From Vibrio panuliri (lineage in GTDB: Bacteria; Pseudomonadota; Gammaproteobacteria; Enterobacterales; Vibrionaceae), in the NCBI RefSeq assembly GCF_009938205.1, contig NZ_AP019654.1, forward strand, positions 1,550,001 through 1,614,000: DNA of 64,000 nucleotides, read 5' to 3'. Each line of letters starts with the position of its first letter. Within the stretch, counting starts at the first letter, position 1. The position numbers were made by a program, and so were the translations under genes. The notes below the pieces were generated by a model. That model was not told the origin of the DNA, ran no database searches, and saw only the letters and a list, made by a program, of their open reading frames with translations. Below are positions 1-9,229 of this stretch, in pieces.

Positions 1-1650
1 GCACAGCACAGTGCGCTGACACTTAAATGGCTGGATGAAAACGTTTCAAAAGGCGGCTTTGTGCCTTATCCAGAGCTTTTCGAGCTCGCACTGGATGATA
101 GTAACCATAAACAGATGATTCAAAGTAGCGACAAGCAGAACTATATCTACGTTTCTTCGGTTTCAGGAATCGGTGGGGAAGAGTACTTTGCTGTGATTGT
201 GCCGAAACAACACATTACCGATCAGGTGGTGGCTCGTTTAATGACGTCTATCGCGATCACGGCGTTGGCGATGATCATCATTTTGCCAATTGCGTGGATT
301 TTTGGCTCGCCGATCGTGAGGCCGATTACTCAGTTACGTCAAGAAACTCAAACGATAAAACAGCGTCAGTTCTCCAAGGTTCGTTTGGTTGATAGTCACA
401 TCAAAGAAGTCCATGAATTGTCTGAATCGATGTTGGAGATGGTTGATGAGATCGAGCGTTATCATAAAGAGCGTGAGGCGTTTATCGATGCCTTCATCTA
501 CGTAATTGCACAAGCGATCGATGACAAGTCTCCTTATACTGCAGGTCACTGTAATCGCGTTCCTGAGCTGGGGATTATGTTGGCGGAAATTGCAGAGCAG
601 ACCGACAGCGGTAAGTTTAAAGATTTCAAGTTCAACAATGAAGATGAACGCCGAGAGTTTAAGATCGCAGCGTGGTTGCATGATTGTGGCAAGATCACCA
701 CTCCAGAGCATATTGTCGATAAAGGCACTAAGCTTGAGGCGAATTACAATCGAATCCACGAGATCAGAACTCGATTTGAAGTGTTGTGGCGTGATGCGGA
801 AATCGAGTATTTAAAAGCGGTGGTGAACGACCAAGGTGCCAAAGTAGAGGCGTTTGAGCGGATGCATCAAAGGCATGCACAGTTACAGCAAGACTTTGAG
901 TTTATCGCCACTGCAAACGTCGGCGGCGAGTTTATGAGTGATGATAAAATTGCGCGAGTCAAACAGATTGCGGAGCAAACTTGGCTGAGACATTTCGACA
1001 ATCGCCTTGGTTTATCGCCATTTGAAGAGCTCAGTAAGATGCCAGCAAAAGAAACGCTGCCTACGCAAGAGAAGTTATTGGCCGACAAACCTGAACACAT
1101 TATTCATCGAGTTCGTCCTCTTGAGTTTGACCCTGCGCTTAACTTTGATATCGAAATTCCTGAGTATCAATATAATCAGGGGGAGATATACAACCTAACG
1201 ATCTCTCGTGGCACTCTCACCGCAGAGGATCGGTTTAAAATTAACGAACATATGACCAGTGGGATAAAAATGCTAGAGGCGTTGCCGTTCCCACCAGAAC
1301 TTGCGCGAGTCCCTCGTTATGCATCAACCCATCATGAGACGTTAGATGGCAAGGGTTACCCAAGAAAGCTCAGCGGGAAAGATTTGTCGATACCAGAGCG
1401 GATTCTCGCCATCGCCGATATTTTCGAAGCATTAACGGCAGCAGACCGTCCATATAAAAAGGCGAAGCCTTTAAGCGTAGCGGTCGATATTATGCACAGC
1501 ATGGCGAAAAACAATCACATTGATTATGACTTGTTTATCTTGTTCTTAACCAGTGGGGGTTTTGAGCGTTACGCGAAGCAGTATTTACCAGAAAAACAGA
1601 TTGATAAAATCGATTTAAGTAAGTACGTCCAGGATACCGAAGTGGCATAA
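1..1650 (+). CDS. HD-GYP domain c-di-GMP phosphodiesterase, 5'-truncated by window edge
   Basis: The reading frame is open from base 1, so the true start lies outside the window; a GTG at 61 is only an internal codon. What is seen: the end of a periplasmic sensor region, a membrane segment around residues 60-85 (counting from base 61), a HAMP-like linker (about 85-140), then an HD-GYP domain with HDCGK (His207) and HHETLDGKGYP (His424). HD-GYP proteins hydrolyse c-di-GMP at a bi- or trinuclear metal site, and these metal ligands and the GYP motif are present. Unusually, about 155 residues (roughly 225-379) separate the HDxGK segment from the following conserved helix (GTLTAEDRF); canonical members have only a few residues there. 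The likely role is a membrane-bound sensor phosphodiesterase. The ligand is unknown. A strong terminator follows directly. Confidence 0.88.
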   Translation, partial: AQHSALTLKWLDENVSKGGFVPYPELFELALDDSNHKQMIQSSDKQNYIYVSSVSGIGGEEYFAVIVPKQHITDQVVARLMTSIAITALAMIIILPIAWIFGSPIVRPITQLRQETQTIKQRQFSKVRLVDSHIKEVHELSESMLEMVDEIERYHKEREAFIDAFIYVIAQAIDDKSPYTAGHCNRVPELGIMLAEIAEQTDSGKFKDFKFNNEDERREFKIAAWLHDCGKITTPEHIVDKGTKLEANYNRIHEIRTRFEVLWRDAEIEYLKAVVNDQGAKVEAFERMHQRHAQLQQDFEFIATANVGGEFMSDDKIARVKQIAEQTWLRHFDNRLGLSPFEELSKMPAKETLPTQEKLLADKPEHIIHRVRPLEFDPALNFDIEIPEYQYNQGEIYNLTISRGTLTAEDRFKINEHMTSGIKMLEALPFPPELARVPRYASTHHETLDGKGYPRKLSGKDLSIPERILAIADIFEALTAADRPYKKAKPLSVAVDIMHSMAKNNHIDYDLFILFLTSGGFERYAKQYLPEKQIDKIDLSKYVQDTEVA

Positions 1651-1682
1651 AAGAAAGGAGCTCAAAAGAGCTCCTTTCTTTT
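1651..1682. terminator. Bidirectional rho-independent terminator
   Basis: A perfect 13-bp inverted repeat (AAGAAAGGAGCTC / GAGCTCCTTTCTT) with an AAAA loop starts right after the HD-GYP stop codon. The A-rich and T-rich arms allow it to serve both this gene and the convergent tctA. Confidence 0.93.
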
Positions 1683-1700
1683 ATGCCAGTAGTAAGAGTA

Positions 1701-3227
1701 TTACTTGGTTGCGGTGACGCGTTTTGGCATTAGTTTTTGCACAGCATTGAGTAGCAAAGGGCTAAGCAAAATTAATGCAGCCAAGGAGGTAAATGCAAGA
1801 GTAATCGGTCGCTCCCAAAGGAAACTCAGTTCCCCATCACTGATCATCAAGGCGCGTCGTAAGTTCTCTTCCATCAATCCTCCAAGAATAAACCCAAGCA
1901 ACAGAGGGGCGAGCGGGAAATTCGCGATTCTCAGCGCGATGGCAGCAATGGCGATGATGATCATGATAAATACGTCGACAGTATTAAAGGATACGAGGTA
2001 AACGCCGGTGATCGAAAAGAACAATATCATTGGCAATAACACCGTTCTCGGCACCGCCAGTAAGCGGGAGATGTATGGGATCAAAGGTAAGTTGAGTATC
2101 ACCAGTACAATGTTGCCAAGGTACATAGAGATGATCACTGACCAGAACACATCTGGGTGTTCGACAAATAAGCGCGGACCGGGTTGTATGCCATAGGCGA
2201 TAAGCGCGCCTAGCATAATGGCCGTGGTGCCTGAGCCGGGGATGCCAAGAGTCAGCAGAGGCACAAATGAGCCACTGGAGGCGGCGTTGTTGGCAGATTC
2301 TGGTGCGACAAGACCTCGTATACTGCCTTTACCAAACTGTTCTTTCTGCTCTTTGGGGGCGAGGTTGCGTTCCATGCCGTAGCTTAAAAATGCCGCTATA
2401 GTAGCTCCTGCTCCGGGTAGTACACCGGTGAAAAAGCCTAAAATTGATGATCGAATCGAGACGGGTGCGACTTCTTTTATTTCCGCTTTGGTTACTTTCA
2501 TGCTGCCAATATTGGACAGTTTGTCTTGCTCTTCGCCACGGGTATCTTTGCTCGGCTTCAGAATGCCCATTAGAGTTTCTCCCAAAGCAAAGGTCGCCAT
2601 CGCCAGTAGCAAGAAACTAAATCCATCCATTAAGTCAGTCAGCCCAAAAGTAAAACGTTCGACACCGACGCCTTTGTCAATGCCGACAGTTGAGAGCATT
2701 AAACCTAAGATGGTCATCATCCACGCTTTTAATACTTGTCCTTTACCGGCAAAAGCCGCTACCGCCGATAGACCCAATACCATAAGCGCAAAGTAGTCAG
2801 ACGATTGAAAACTGAGTGAGACTTTTGCCAGCATTGGGGCGGCGACCAATAGCATGATGGCTGATAGCGTTCCGCCAGTAAATGAAGAGTAGGCCGCCAA
2901 AGCTAACGCTTTACCTGCTTGGCCATTTTTCGCCATTGGATAACCATCAAAAGCGGTTACGACGGTTGAGGAACAGCCCGGTGCGTTAATCAGAATTGAA
3001 GAGGTTGAGCCGCCAAATACTGCGCCGTAGTAAACCCCTGCCATTAGAATTAAACCAGAGGAAGGCTCAAGTCCATAGGTAATAGGGATCATTAAGGCAA
3101 TCGCTGAGATTGGGCCTAGGCCGGGTAACATGCCAATAAAGGTCCCGACAAAGCAACCGACGACAACCATCATAATGTTCATCGGCATGATTGCCGTTGA
3201 TAATCCTTGTAAGATTCCATCCAACAT
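1701..3227 (-). CDS. tctA: Tripartite tricarboxylate transporter, large permease TctA
   Basis: 508-residue, very hydrophobic protein with about 11-12 predicted membrane segments and the TctA-family glycine/proline signatures GMLPGLGP near the N-terminus and VLPGAGATIAAF near residue 270. TctA is the large membrane subunit of secondary TTT carriers, which import citrate or related carboxylates using a periplasmic binding protein (TctC) and a small membrane subunit (TctB). It is last in a tctC-tctB-tctA operon on the minus strand, 17 nt after tctB. The ATG at 3227 has an AGGA Shine-Dalgarno about 9 nt upstream. The length is normal for the family. The substrate cannot be read from the sequence, and no tctDE-type two-component regulator is adjacent. 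Confidence 0.93.
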   Translation of the reverse strand: MLDGILQGLSTAIMPMNIMMVVVGCFVGTFIGMLPGLGPISAIALMIPITYGLEPSSGLILMAGVYYGAVFGGSTSSILINAPGCSSTVVTAFDGYPMAKNGQAGKALALAAYSSFTGGTLSAIMLLVAAPMLAKVSLSFQSSDYFALMVLGLSAVAAFAGKGQVLKAWMMTILGLMLSTVGIDKGVGVERFTFGLTDLMDGFSFLLLAMATFALGETLMGILKPSKDTRGEEQDKLSNIGSMKVTKAEIKEVAPVSIRSSILGFFTGVLPGAGATIAAFLSYGMERNLAPKEQKEQFGKGSIRGLVAPESANNAASSGSFVPLLTLGIPGSGTTAIMLGALIAYGIQPGPRLFVEHPDVFWSVIISMYLGNIVLVILNLPLIPYISRLLAVPRTVLLPMILFFSITGVYLVSFNTVDVFIMIIIAIAAIALRIANFPLAPLLLGFILGGLMEENLRRALMISDGELSFLWERPITLAFTSLAALILLSPLLLNAVQKLMPKRVTATK

Positions 3228-3244
3228 AATTGTGATCCTATCGT

Positions 3245-3757
3245 TTATGACCAGATTAAGAACAGCAAACCGGGCTCTAAGTAAATATCCAGCCCTTTGG
3301 TAAGCAACAAATAGAACGCAACGACAAATGGAATTGAAGCGCCAAACAATACCGATTTTCGCCGCTCACCAAGTAGGTAAAAGCCGACCAAAAGAAACCC
3401 GCTGGTGGCAATCACAAACCCAAGATAAGTAAGTCCAACACCGTAGATGGCCATTAACACGAGAAAGCCAATCAGCAGCTTCCAGTTGTATGTAGCCATA
3501 TTCAGTTGCTCCTCGTCTTTGTTTGCAGAGATCAGCAACATCAGTGACAAAGCAATACCGAGATAAGTCAAAATCGTTGGTAGGGTACGTGCTGTAAATG
3601 GTTCGTACTCGTCTCCGGGAAACAGAGGAATCTGAGAGGTTTGATAGCCATAACATAAGCAAACAAGAAGAAATATCAGTGCGGCGATACGGTCACGGCA
3701 CATCAGGTTATGTTGAGAGAAGAAGGACGTAGGGGGGCGAGACGGTAAATCCGACAT
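3245..3757 (-). CDS. tctB: Tripartite tricarboxylate transporter, small permease TctB
   Basis: A 170-residue membrane protein with four predicted hydrophobic segments (about 25-45, 65-85, 100-125, 130-165), as in the TctB family. It is the small membrane subunit that partners TctA. Start choice: a TTG at 3787 and an ATG at 3769 are in frame, but only the ATG at 3757 (MSDLPSRP) has a well-spaced GGAG (6 nt), so I take that. It lies between tctC and tctA. The N-terminal 20 residues before the first membrane helix are polar and probably cytoplasmic. Sequence conservation in TctB proteins is low, so the call rests on size, hydropathy and position. Confidence 0.85.
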   Translation of the reverse strand: MSDLPSRPPTSFFSQHNLMCRDRIAALIFLLVCLCYGYQTSQIPLFPGDEYEPFTARTLPTILTYLGIALSLMLLISANKDEEQLNMATYNWKLLIGFLVLMAIYGVGLTYLGFVIATSGFLLVGFYLLGERRKSVLFGASIPFVVAFYLLLTKGLDIYLEPGLLFLIWS

Positions 3758-3883
3758 ATCAAACTCCATATACTCCAGGAAATACAATAGGTCACCAACG
3801 CATACAGACTTGATTGCGCTCTGCTCAGGCTAGATGAGTAAATAGGTGAGATTAGCAATCAAATTTGACGTTTAGTTGTGATG

Positions 3884-3906
3884 ATGGGCTGCAGTTAACA
3901 GCCCAT
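3884..3906 (-). terminator. Intra-operon stem-loop after tctC
   Basis: An 8-bp perfect stem (ATGGGCTG / CAGCCCAT) with a 7-nt loop lies 20 nt after the tctC stop and upstream of tctB. No T-run follows on the minus strand, so it is more likely an mRNA-stabilising or attenuating hairpin that raises binding-protein expression over the permeases than a full terminator. Confidence 0.6.
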
Positions 3907-3926
3907 AGTGAGTGATGCCGACAGGG

Positions 3927-4898
3927 TTATTTTAGAAAACCGAGTTCGCGCATCAGGTTGCCCATCTGTGTTTCTTGATCTTCAAGGAAGGCAAAGAACT
4001 CTTTGTCTGCTTTGTAGTTATCTATCCAACCATTACGGTCGCGAACGACTTGCCATTGCTCGGTGTTGTACATTTTGCTCAGTGCAAGGTTCCATTGATC
4101 AATCTTCTCTTGGCTTGCTCCCGGAGCGGCAAAGAATCCGCGCCAGTTTGCAAAAACAGTTTGGTTGCCATATTCGGTTAGAGTTGGAATATCAGGGGCG
4201 GCTTCGAGACGTTTAGGTGCGGTGACCGCCAGCACTTTCACTTGACCTGATTTCGACATTTCAAGGACTTCACCTAAACCTGTCGATAGAAGAGGGGTTT
4301 CGCCAGACAGCAGTGCAGCCATTGCCTTACCACCTGCATCGTAGGCAATGTAGCGGACCTTACGTGCATCATAGCCTTCGCCTTTGAATGCGGCTGCAAC
4401 CACTAAGTGATCCATGCTACCACGCGCCGAGCCACCAGCCACTTTGACACTTTTAGGGTCGTCACCAAATGCTTTAACTACGTCCTCCCAAGTGTCGAAA
4501 GGCGAGTCAGGCGTTGTCACGATAGCGCCATAATCGGCGATGGTTGCCGCGACTGGGGTCAGATCACGGAAGGATTGTGGAAACACTCCGGTAAGCGAAC
4601 GTACCACAATAGGCGTGGAGTTCACCATCAAGGTATCTTCTTGACGTTCTGCAGTTTCAATCAAATGTGCAATGGCTTTACCACCACCGCCACCAGAAAG
4701 GTTTTGAAATGAGACATTTTCAACCAAGTCCTCTTTAACCAGCACATCACCGGTGCCACGAGCGGTCATATCCCAACCACCGCCTGCACCACCAGGGATG
4801 AGAAAATGGATTTTCTCAATGTCTGCTGCGAAAGCACTCAATGAAAATGATGCCGCAATAATAGAGGCTGCTAAAGTGGTTTTCATTCCCTTAAACAT
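3927..4898 (-). CDS. tctC: Tripartite tricarboxylate transporter substrate-binding protein TctC
   Basis: 323-residue periplasmic binding protein of the TctC (Bug) family. A signal peptide (MFKGMKTTLAAS... with Ala-Phe-Ala-Ala cleavage) precedes the mature domain. The region IHFLIPGGAGGGWD is the family's characteristic first beta-alpha loop, which contacts the carboxylate ligand, and VAGGSARGSMDH is typical of the second ligand loop. The frame extends upstream to 4964, but the ATG at 4898 has an AGAAGGA Shine-Dalgarno with good spacing and begins exactly at the signal peptide, so it is preferred. First gene of tctCBA. The ligand is probably a di- or tricarboxylate, but Bug proteins bind many acids, so this is not certain. 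Confidence 0.93.
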   Translation of the reverse strand: MFKGMKTTLAASIIAASFSLSAFAADIEKIHFLIPGGAGGGWDMTARGTGDVLVKEDLVENVSFQNLSGGGGGKAIAHLIETAERQEDTLMVNSTPIVVRSLTGVFPQSFRDLTPVAATIADYGAIVTTPDSPFDTWEDVVKAFGDDPKSVKVAGGSARGSMDHLVVAAAFKGEGYDARKVRYIAYDAGGKAMAALLSGETPLLSTGLGEVLEMSKSGQVKVLAVTAPKRLEAAPDIPTLTEYGNQTVFANWRGFFAAPGASQEKIDQWNLALSKMYNTEQWQVVRDRNGWIDNYKADKEFFAFLEDQETQMGNLMRELGFLK

Positions 4899-5362
4899 GT
4901 TTAACGTTCCTTCTGTTGAAGCGCATAGCGCAAGAGATAAGGTTTGCAACATATTGAATATCATGTCTCAAACTATATTAGAGGCAATAATCCATATGTC
5001 TAGATTGGGGGTAATGCAAAAACTGTGTTTCTAATGTTGTTATTAAATTAATGCAAGGTTATATCGTGGTTATATTGACGTCTTTAAAGCAGAGATAATG
5101 GCAATATTGGACATAGTGGACGTTTTGTTCATTTTGTTCATGGGTGTCGCAGAGGTTGTGTTGGATTTAAGAATTGCGGCTAGATTCATTGAAATCTCCG
5201 AGTTTCGATCTTTGTTGCATGGGACAATGAGAAATTGACCTACAAGTTCGATAATCGCTTTAATTTGATATTCTCACTTTGCAAGCTATACCCGGCGCCA
5301 ATCAAGATGTAGGATCTCTGGTGAAGCAACGTCAGTTGCCCATTGATTAAGTGAGAGATTGT
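4899..5362. other. Gene-free divergent control region between tctC and the GNAT gene
   Basis: About 460 nt with no convincing gene. It must hold the tctC promoter (minus) and the GNAT/Nudix promoter (plus). Visible features are a tandem copy of TTTTGTTCA around 5123-5141 and, at 5287-5313, a sequence beginning TATACCC and ending AAGATGTAGG that resembles the intergenic element at 33827. I see no riboswitch or sigma-54 promoter. Confidence 0.5.
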
Positions 5363-5836
5363 GTGATTGAATTTCGTCCTGCAAAAGAGACCGACTTAGA
5401 GCAACTCAATGAGTTGATGTTCCAGCTCCACCATGAGCACCATTTGCAAGCGCCTGATAGCTTTAAAACCGCAGAAGAAATTGAGCAAGAAAAGAGTATT
5501 GCACGATATTTAGATGATCCAGAATGCCTGGTTTTTGTCGCCACGGTTCAAGATAAGATCATTGCTTTCGTGACTGGACATTTTTGCGAGTTAATATCCA
5601 CCGTTAGTAAACCAGTTCAGATGGGTAGCATTGATGAACTCTATGTTATTCCAGAATTTAGACAGCAAAAAGTCGCCCAGCGGCTTTATCAAGTGTTGGA
5701 AACGCGATTGGCTGAGTATGGGGTAAAGCAGGTGTTTGTCGAAGTATGGCATTTCAATCGTGGGGCGTGCGACTTTTATTCTGACTCGGGCTTTGAGCAT
5801 CACATTCATTGGTTAAGAAAGAAATTAGAACAATAA
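5363..5836 (+). CDS. GNAT-family N-acetyltransferase
   Basis: 157-residue single-domain GNAT protein. The acetyl-CoA binding motif A is seen as the segment around IDELYVIPEFRQQKVAQRLY, where Q/R-x-x-K/R-V-A follows a beta strand ending in VIPEFR. The C-terminal VEVWHFNRGACDFYSDSGF is the usual motif B with Asn and Tyr positions near the catalytic centre. GNATs transfer acetyl groups from acetyl-CoA to amines; the substrate here is unknown. In-frame GTG codons occur at 5351 and 5363. The second has a GAGAG upstream and begins VIEFRPA, the usual GNAT start, so it is chosen with moderate confidence. It is separated by 4 nt from the downstream Nudix gene, so they are probably co-transcribed and translationally coupled. 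Confidence 0.85.
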   Translation: MIEFRPAKETDLEQLNELMFQLHHEHHLQAPDSFKTAEEIEQEKSIARYLDDPECLVFVATVQDKIIAFVTGHFCELISTVSKPVQMGSIDELYVIPEFRQQKVAQRLYQVLETRLAEYGVKQVFVEVWHFNRGACDFYSDSGFEHHIHWLRKKLEQ

Positions 5837-5840
5837 GGGA

Positions 5841-7256
5841 ATGAAAACACTTTTGCGTAGTTATATTGTTAAAGCTCTCGGCTTTCTGCTGATATTTATC
5901 TCGTTGTCTAGTATGGCTAATACTGCACCGAAAGGAGCCGTATGTCTGATTCGCTCAGACAACAATTTGGTGATGGTTAAAGAAATCCTAACCGGAAAAT
6001 GGTCATTACCAGCAGGGACTATTGAAGCAAATGAACCGCCACAACTTGCTGCACAACGTGAAGTGTGGGAAGAGACTGGATTGGTCGTGACGGTTGGAAA
6101 AGAGTTGGGGCGCTCAGACAGAGCGGTATTTTATGATTGTGTTTCAGACTCTGATTTAATTGCTTTCAGCCAGCAAGATTCCGCAGGCGGCTATGCATTA
6201 CCGATTTGGTTTGCTCCTCATTACGGGATAGAAGTTGCGCAAGCGCGTTTGGTTGACCCTAATGTCATTGAAGCTGAAGCATATCGTTATCCGTTACAGT
6301 GGCAACGGGTGAAAGAACTGTATCAACACGCAACCTCTCAACCGACCAACTTTGTTGAGTCTTTAGCGGAGTCCGCGCCAAGTTTAAATCAGTTAGAATT
6401 ACCTTGGATCGCGCAATTTCAAGCATGGCTGTTATACAGTGATGAGTGGTATGCAGATACCGCGCATTCATTGATCATGTTTGGCCTGCTATTTTCATCA
6501 CCATGGTGGTTATTACTGTTACCTGTTTGCTATGCCTATTTCGGTCGAGATTTCACCCTAAAATTAGTTTTCACCATTATTTTTGGTGCGATGGTGGTCC
6601 AATTGGGTAAAGATGGTTTTCAATTGCCTAGACCCTTTGCCTACCAACCGAGTTTAAATTTAGCGGCACAAACCGGATTCGGATTGCCAAGCCTTTCGCT
6701 GACACTTTGGACGATCGCTTTTGCCATGATTGGCAACCAGTTTGGTGAGCGAGTGGGGGTGAGATTTAATCTTTTAAGCGTGGTTGTCTCTCTGTGGCTT
6801 GTTATCGCACTGTTTTATAGTGGCAGCACCTTTTTGGTGGACAGTTTAGCAGGGATGTTGTTTGGCTGGTTGTGTGCTTGGCATATGTCTCGCTTAGAAA
6901 CCAAACTCGGCTCGAACAGTGTGGAGTGGTTTTCAAGTAAGGGAGTATGGTTGGTATTATCAATACTCTCAGCGACACTGACCGCATTGTGGCAGTCGCC
7001 GATGATGTTGGGCTTGAGTTTGACATCGATAGCATTGTTGCTCAGTGTGGTGCTTTTCAAACTACCGACTCAGGTGAGTATGCGCCGTGCAATCGCATTA
7101 AGTATCATCTTGGTTGTGGTCAGTATTGGTTTTATCCTACTGCATGGACATGTGGATACGAGTAACCTCAAGTCGCTGATTGTAAAAGTGGCGCAATTGC
7201 CAAGCTTAGTGCTGATCAGTTGCGGTTACTTGATGTGCTGTAACAAAAAGACCTAG
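5841..7256 (+). CDS. Signal-peptide Nudix hydrolase fused to a degenerate PAP2-like membrane domain
   Basis: 471 residues. A hydrophobic signal sequence (about 8-27, ending SSMANTA) precedes a Nudix domain (about 30-175) with a complete Nudix box: G, five residues, E, seven residues, then REVWEETGLV. Nudix enzymes cleave nucleoside diphosphate-X bonds using this box to bind Mg2+. The C-terminal half (about 205-470) is polytopic and resembles PAP2 phosphatases, with K257-x6-R264-P265 matching PAP2 motif 1. However, motif 2 reads PSLS instead of PSGH, and in motif 3 (SGSTFLVDSLAG) the expected Arg, catalytic His and Asp are Gly, Asp and Gly. By sequence the PAP2 half should be inactive. The topology places the Nudix domain in the periplasm, which is unusual. 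It overlaps the Shine-Dalgarno/stop of the GNAT gene and is followed by a terminator. Confidence 0.85.
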   Translation: MKTLLRSYIVKALGFLLIFISLSSMANTAPKGAVCLIRSDNNLVMVKEILTGKWSLPAGTIEANEPPQLAAQREVWEETGLVVTVGKELGRSDRAVFYDCVSDSDLIAFSQQDSAGGYALPIWFAPHYGIEVAQARLVDPNVIEAEAYRYPLQWQRVKELYQHATSQPTNFVESLAESAPSLNQLELPWIAQFQAWLLYSDEWYADTAHSLIMFGLLFSSPWWLLLLPVCYAYFGRDFTLKLVFTIIFGAMVVQLGKDGFQLPRPFAYQPSLNLAAQTGFGLPSLSLTLWTIAFAMIGNQFGERVGVRFNLLSVVVSLWLVIALFYSGSTFLVDSLAGMLFGWLCAWHMSRLETKLGSNSVEWFSSKGVWLVLSILSATLTALWQSPMMLGLSLTSIALLLSVVLFKLPTQVSMRRAIALSIILVVVSIGFILLHGHVDTSNLKSLIVKVAQLPSLVLISCGYLMCCNKKT

Positions 7257-7277
7257 CATTGCTAGGTCTTTGTTTTA
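7246..7277. terminator. Bidirectional rho-independent terminator
   Basis: Inverted repeat AAAGACCTAGC / GCTAGGTCTTT with a 3-nt loop between the convergent Nudix and chemoreceptor genes, with T-rich flanks on both strands. Confidence 0.92.
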
Positions 7278-7294
7278 TCGCTTGATTGTCAAGG

Positions 7295-8935
7295 TTAGCA
7301 CTTGAACTGAGAAACCAGTCGGTCAAGTTCATCACACTGTTGATTTAGTCCGGTGATTCGACTTTCTGCGTGTTGCACATTATCAACCACTTGAGCGCTG
7401 TTACTCGCAATGCGCACAATGTTTTGCGACACTTCTTCACTCACCGCAGTTTGTTGCTGCGCAGCAGAGGCGATGTGGGTGTTCATATCATTCATGCTAG
7501 CAATTGCATCAAAAATGACTTGCAGTGACTGGGTTGCTTGCGCAGCAGAATCAATCGTACTTTCACTGCTATTGCGGCTAGAGTTCATCACTTCAACGGC
7601 TTGCTCCGCACCTTGTTGAAGCTTCTCAATCATTGCTTGAATTTCACCAGTGCTCTGTTGAGTGCGACTCGCAAGAGAGCGTACTTCGTCGGCTACAACG
7701 GCAAATCCGCGACCTTGTTCGCCAGCACGAGCGGCTTCTATCGCGGCGTTGAGGGCGAGTAGGTTAGTTTGCTCAGCAATACCTTTGATAACATCCAGTA
7801 CCGAAGCAATATCACCGACGTCTGACGATAAGTGATTTACAACACCACTGGCTTGATCGATTTCAGTCGCCAGCAATCGAATTGACTCGACGGTTTGATC
7901 AAGTACTTTATTCGTGGTGTGAACTTCTACGTCTGCCTGCTGGCTGACGTTTGCGGCATCACGCGCATTGTCACTGACCACCTGACTAGTGGCTTGCATT
8001 TCATTTACCGCGGTTGAAACCAGCTCACTTTCTTGGCGCTGAAGTTGAGTTTGCTCACCAATGCCTTGTGAAATTTCTACTAGGCTTGATAGCTCATTTT
8101 TAACGGCAGTATTCGTGACAACCACTTGTTGAATCGTAGAGCGGATTTTAGCAACGAACAGGTTGAAGCTCGCGGCAAGCTTGCCAATTTCATCGTTTGA
8201 GTTGGAAGAGATGGTTTTGTTTAAATCACCGTCACCCGACGCGATTTCTTCCATGGCTTGTTGAATGCCGACCAGTGGCTTAACGATAGCGTTGATCAGT
8301 AACCAACACGTCGCCATAGCCAGGATGATCACGATTGATGTACCGATTTCCAGTGCCGCTGATGCTTTAGAGGCTGCCGCAGCGATTTCCTCTTGCAATG
8401 TATTTCGCTCGGCCTCAATTTGATCTTTTACAACGTTGAGTTGTTCACGAACGGCAACAAATTGATTGTCGTAAAGCGTTTTGTTGACTTGATAGATTGG
8501 GCCCCATTGCTCTTGTGGGTTGGACAACAATGATTCGTAACTTGCTAACCATTTGTTGGCAATCTCTTCAAGTAACTGAATGTCTTTGTTGAGGGTGGCA
8601 GGCATAACCCCTTCATCTACGACCACTTGCGCTTTTTTCATACGTGGGATGGCTTTATAAGCATTATCCTCATATTCGAACTTGTTGAAATCAATCGCTT
8701 CTTGATTGTTTTCAGCAAGCGCAATGCCCTGAATCGCAGACGTCGCTTGATAGAGGTCGCGATACGCATCTTCAATATTGAATAGCGTTGGTACCACGAC
8801 TTGGTTGAGTTTGTAAGTCAGCTCTCCCTGCTGTTTAGATGTGACAACATTGACAATCGAACTAACCGCAAATAGGGCGATAAGTGCGATGATCGGGAAG
8901 GTGATCTTCTGTTTGACTGTTAGGTTTCGCAGCAT
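7295..8935 (-). CDS. Methyl-accepting chemotaxis protein
   Basis: 546 residues: membrane helix 1 (about 10-32), a periplasmic four-helix-bundle-like sensor (about 33-195), membrane helix 2 (about 197-218), a HAMP domain (about 215-268), then the cytoplasmic signalling domain with the hairpin-tip sequence around [20 protein letters not shown], which contacts CheA and CheW. Glutamine/glutamate methylation positions are plausible in the flanking helices, but no CheR-docking pentapeptide is seen at the C-terminus (ends SQFKC). The role is to sense an external ligand and control the CheA kinase for motility. The ligand is unknown. It is a single-gene unit, convergent with the Nudix gene. Confidence 0.95.
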   Translation of the reverse strand: MLRNLTVKQKITFPIIALIALFAVSSIVNVVTSKQQGELTYKLNQVVVPTLFNIEDAYRDLYQATSAIQGIALAENNQEAIDFNKFEYEDNAYKAIPRMKKAQVVVDEGVMPATLNKDIQLLEEIANKWLASYESLLSNPQEQWGPIYQVNKTLYDNQFVAVREQLNVVKDQIEAERNTLQEEIAAAASKASAALEIGTSIVIILAMATCWLLINAIVKPLVGIQQAMEEIASGDGDLNKTISSNSNDEIGKLAASFNLFVAKIRSTIQQVVVTNTAVKNELSSLVEISQGIGEQTQLQRQESELVSTAVNEMQATSQVVSDNARDAANVSQQADVEVHTTNKVLDQTVESIRLLATEIDQASGVVNHLSSDVGDIASVLDVIKGIAEQTNLLALNAAIEAARAGEQGRGFAVVADEVRSLASRTQQSTGEIQAMIEKLQQGAEQAVEVMNSSRNSSESTIDSAAQATQSLQVIFDAIASMNDMNTHIASAAQQQTAVSEEVSQNIVRIASNSAQVVDNVQHAESRITGLNQQCDELDRLVSQFKC

Positions 8936-9163
8936 CTTGTGTTCCTAGTAGATGTTGATATGCACTTGTATGTTAACGGCTTTTTAACGACAGGTGTTGT
9001 AGGAAAAAGGAGTTTACCCGCAAATAATATTTGTTGTTGCGACAAAAACTGGATATGAGTAGTTATTATTGTGTAGTGTCTCGCAAAGATATGTATGTGT
9101 TAATGCGTATATCATACTATTGTATATTAATTTTTTTATGTTGGCGGCTACTAAAGGTGAAAT

Positions 9164-9192
9164 TTGACCTCTTGCCAAGGCTCTTATATGGT
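9164..9192 (+). promoter_or_regulatory. Candidate sigma-70 promoter of queEC
   Basis: TTGACC at 9164-9169 and TATGGT at 9187-9192 with 17-bp spacing, about 38 nt before the queE ATG. Read by eye only. I see no preQ1 riboswitch in the short leader. Confidence 0.4.
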
Positions 9193-9229
9193 TTGCAGCG
9201 AAATAATCAATTAGCCAAAATGGAATGCC

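Noticed and set aside
334..759. 141-codon minus-strand frame inside the HD-GYP gene
   Set aside because: Antisense shadow of a strongly conserved coding region; no Shine-Dalgarno and an unlikely protein composition.
8936..9229. preQ1 riboswitch upstream of queE
   Set aside because: The leader after the likely promoter is about 30 nt and shows no preQ1 aptamer-like stem with an A-rich tail.
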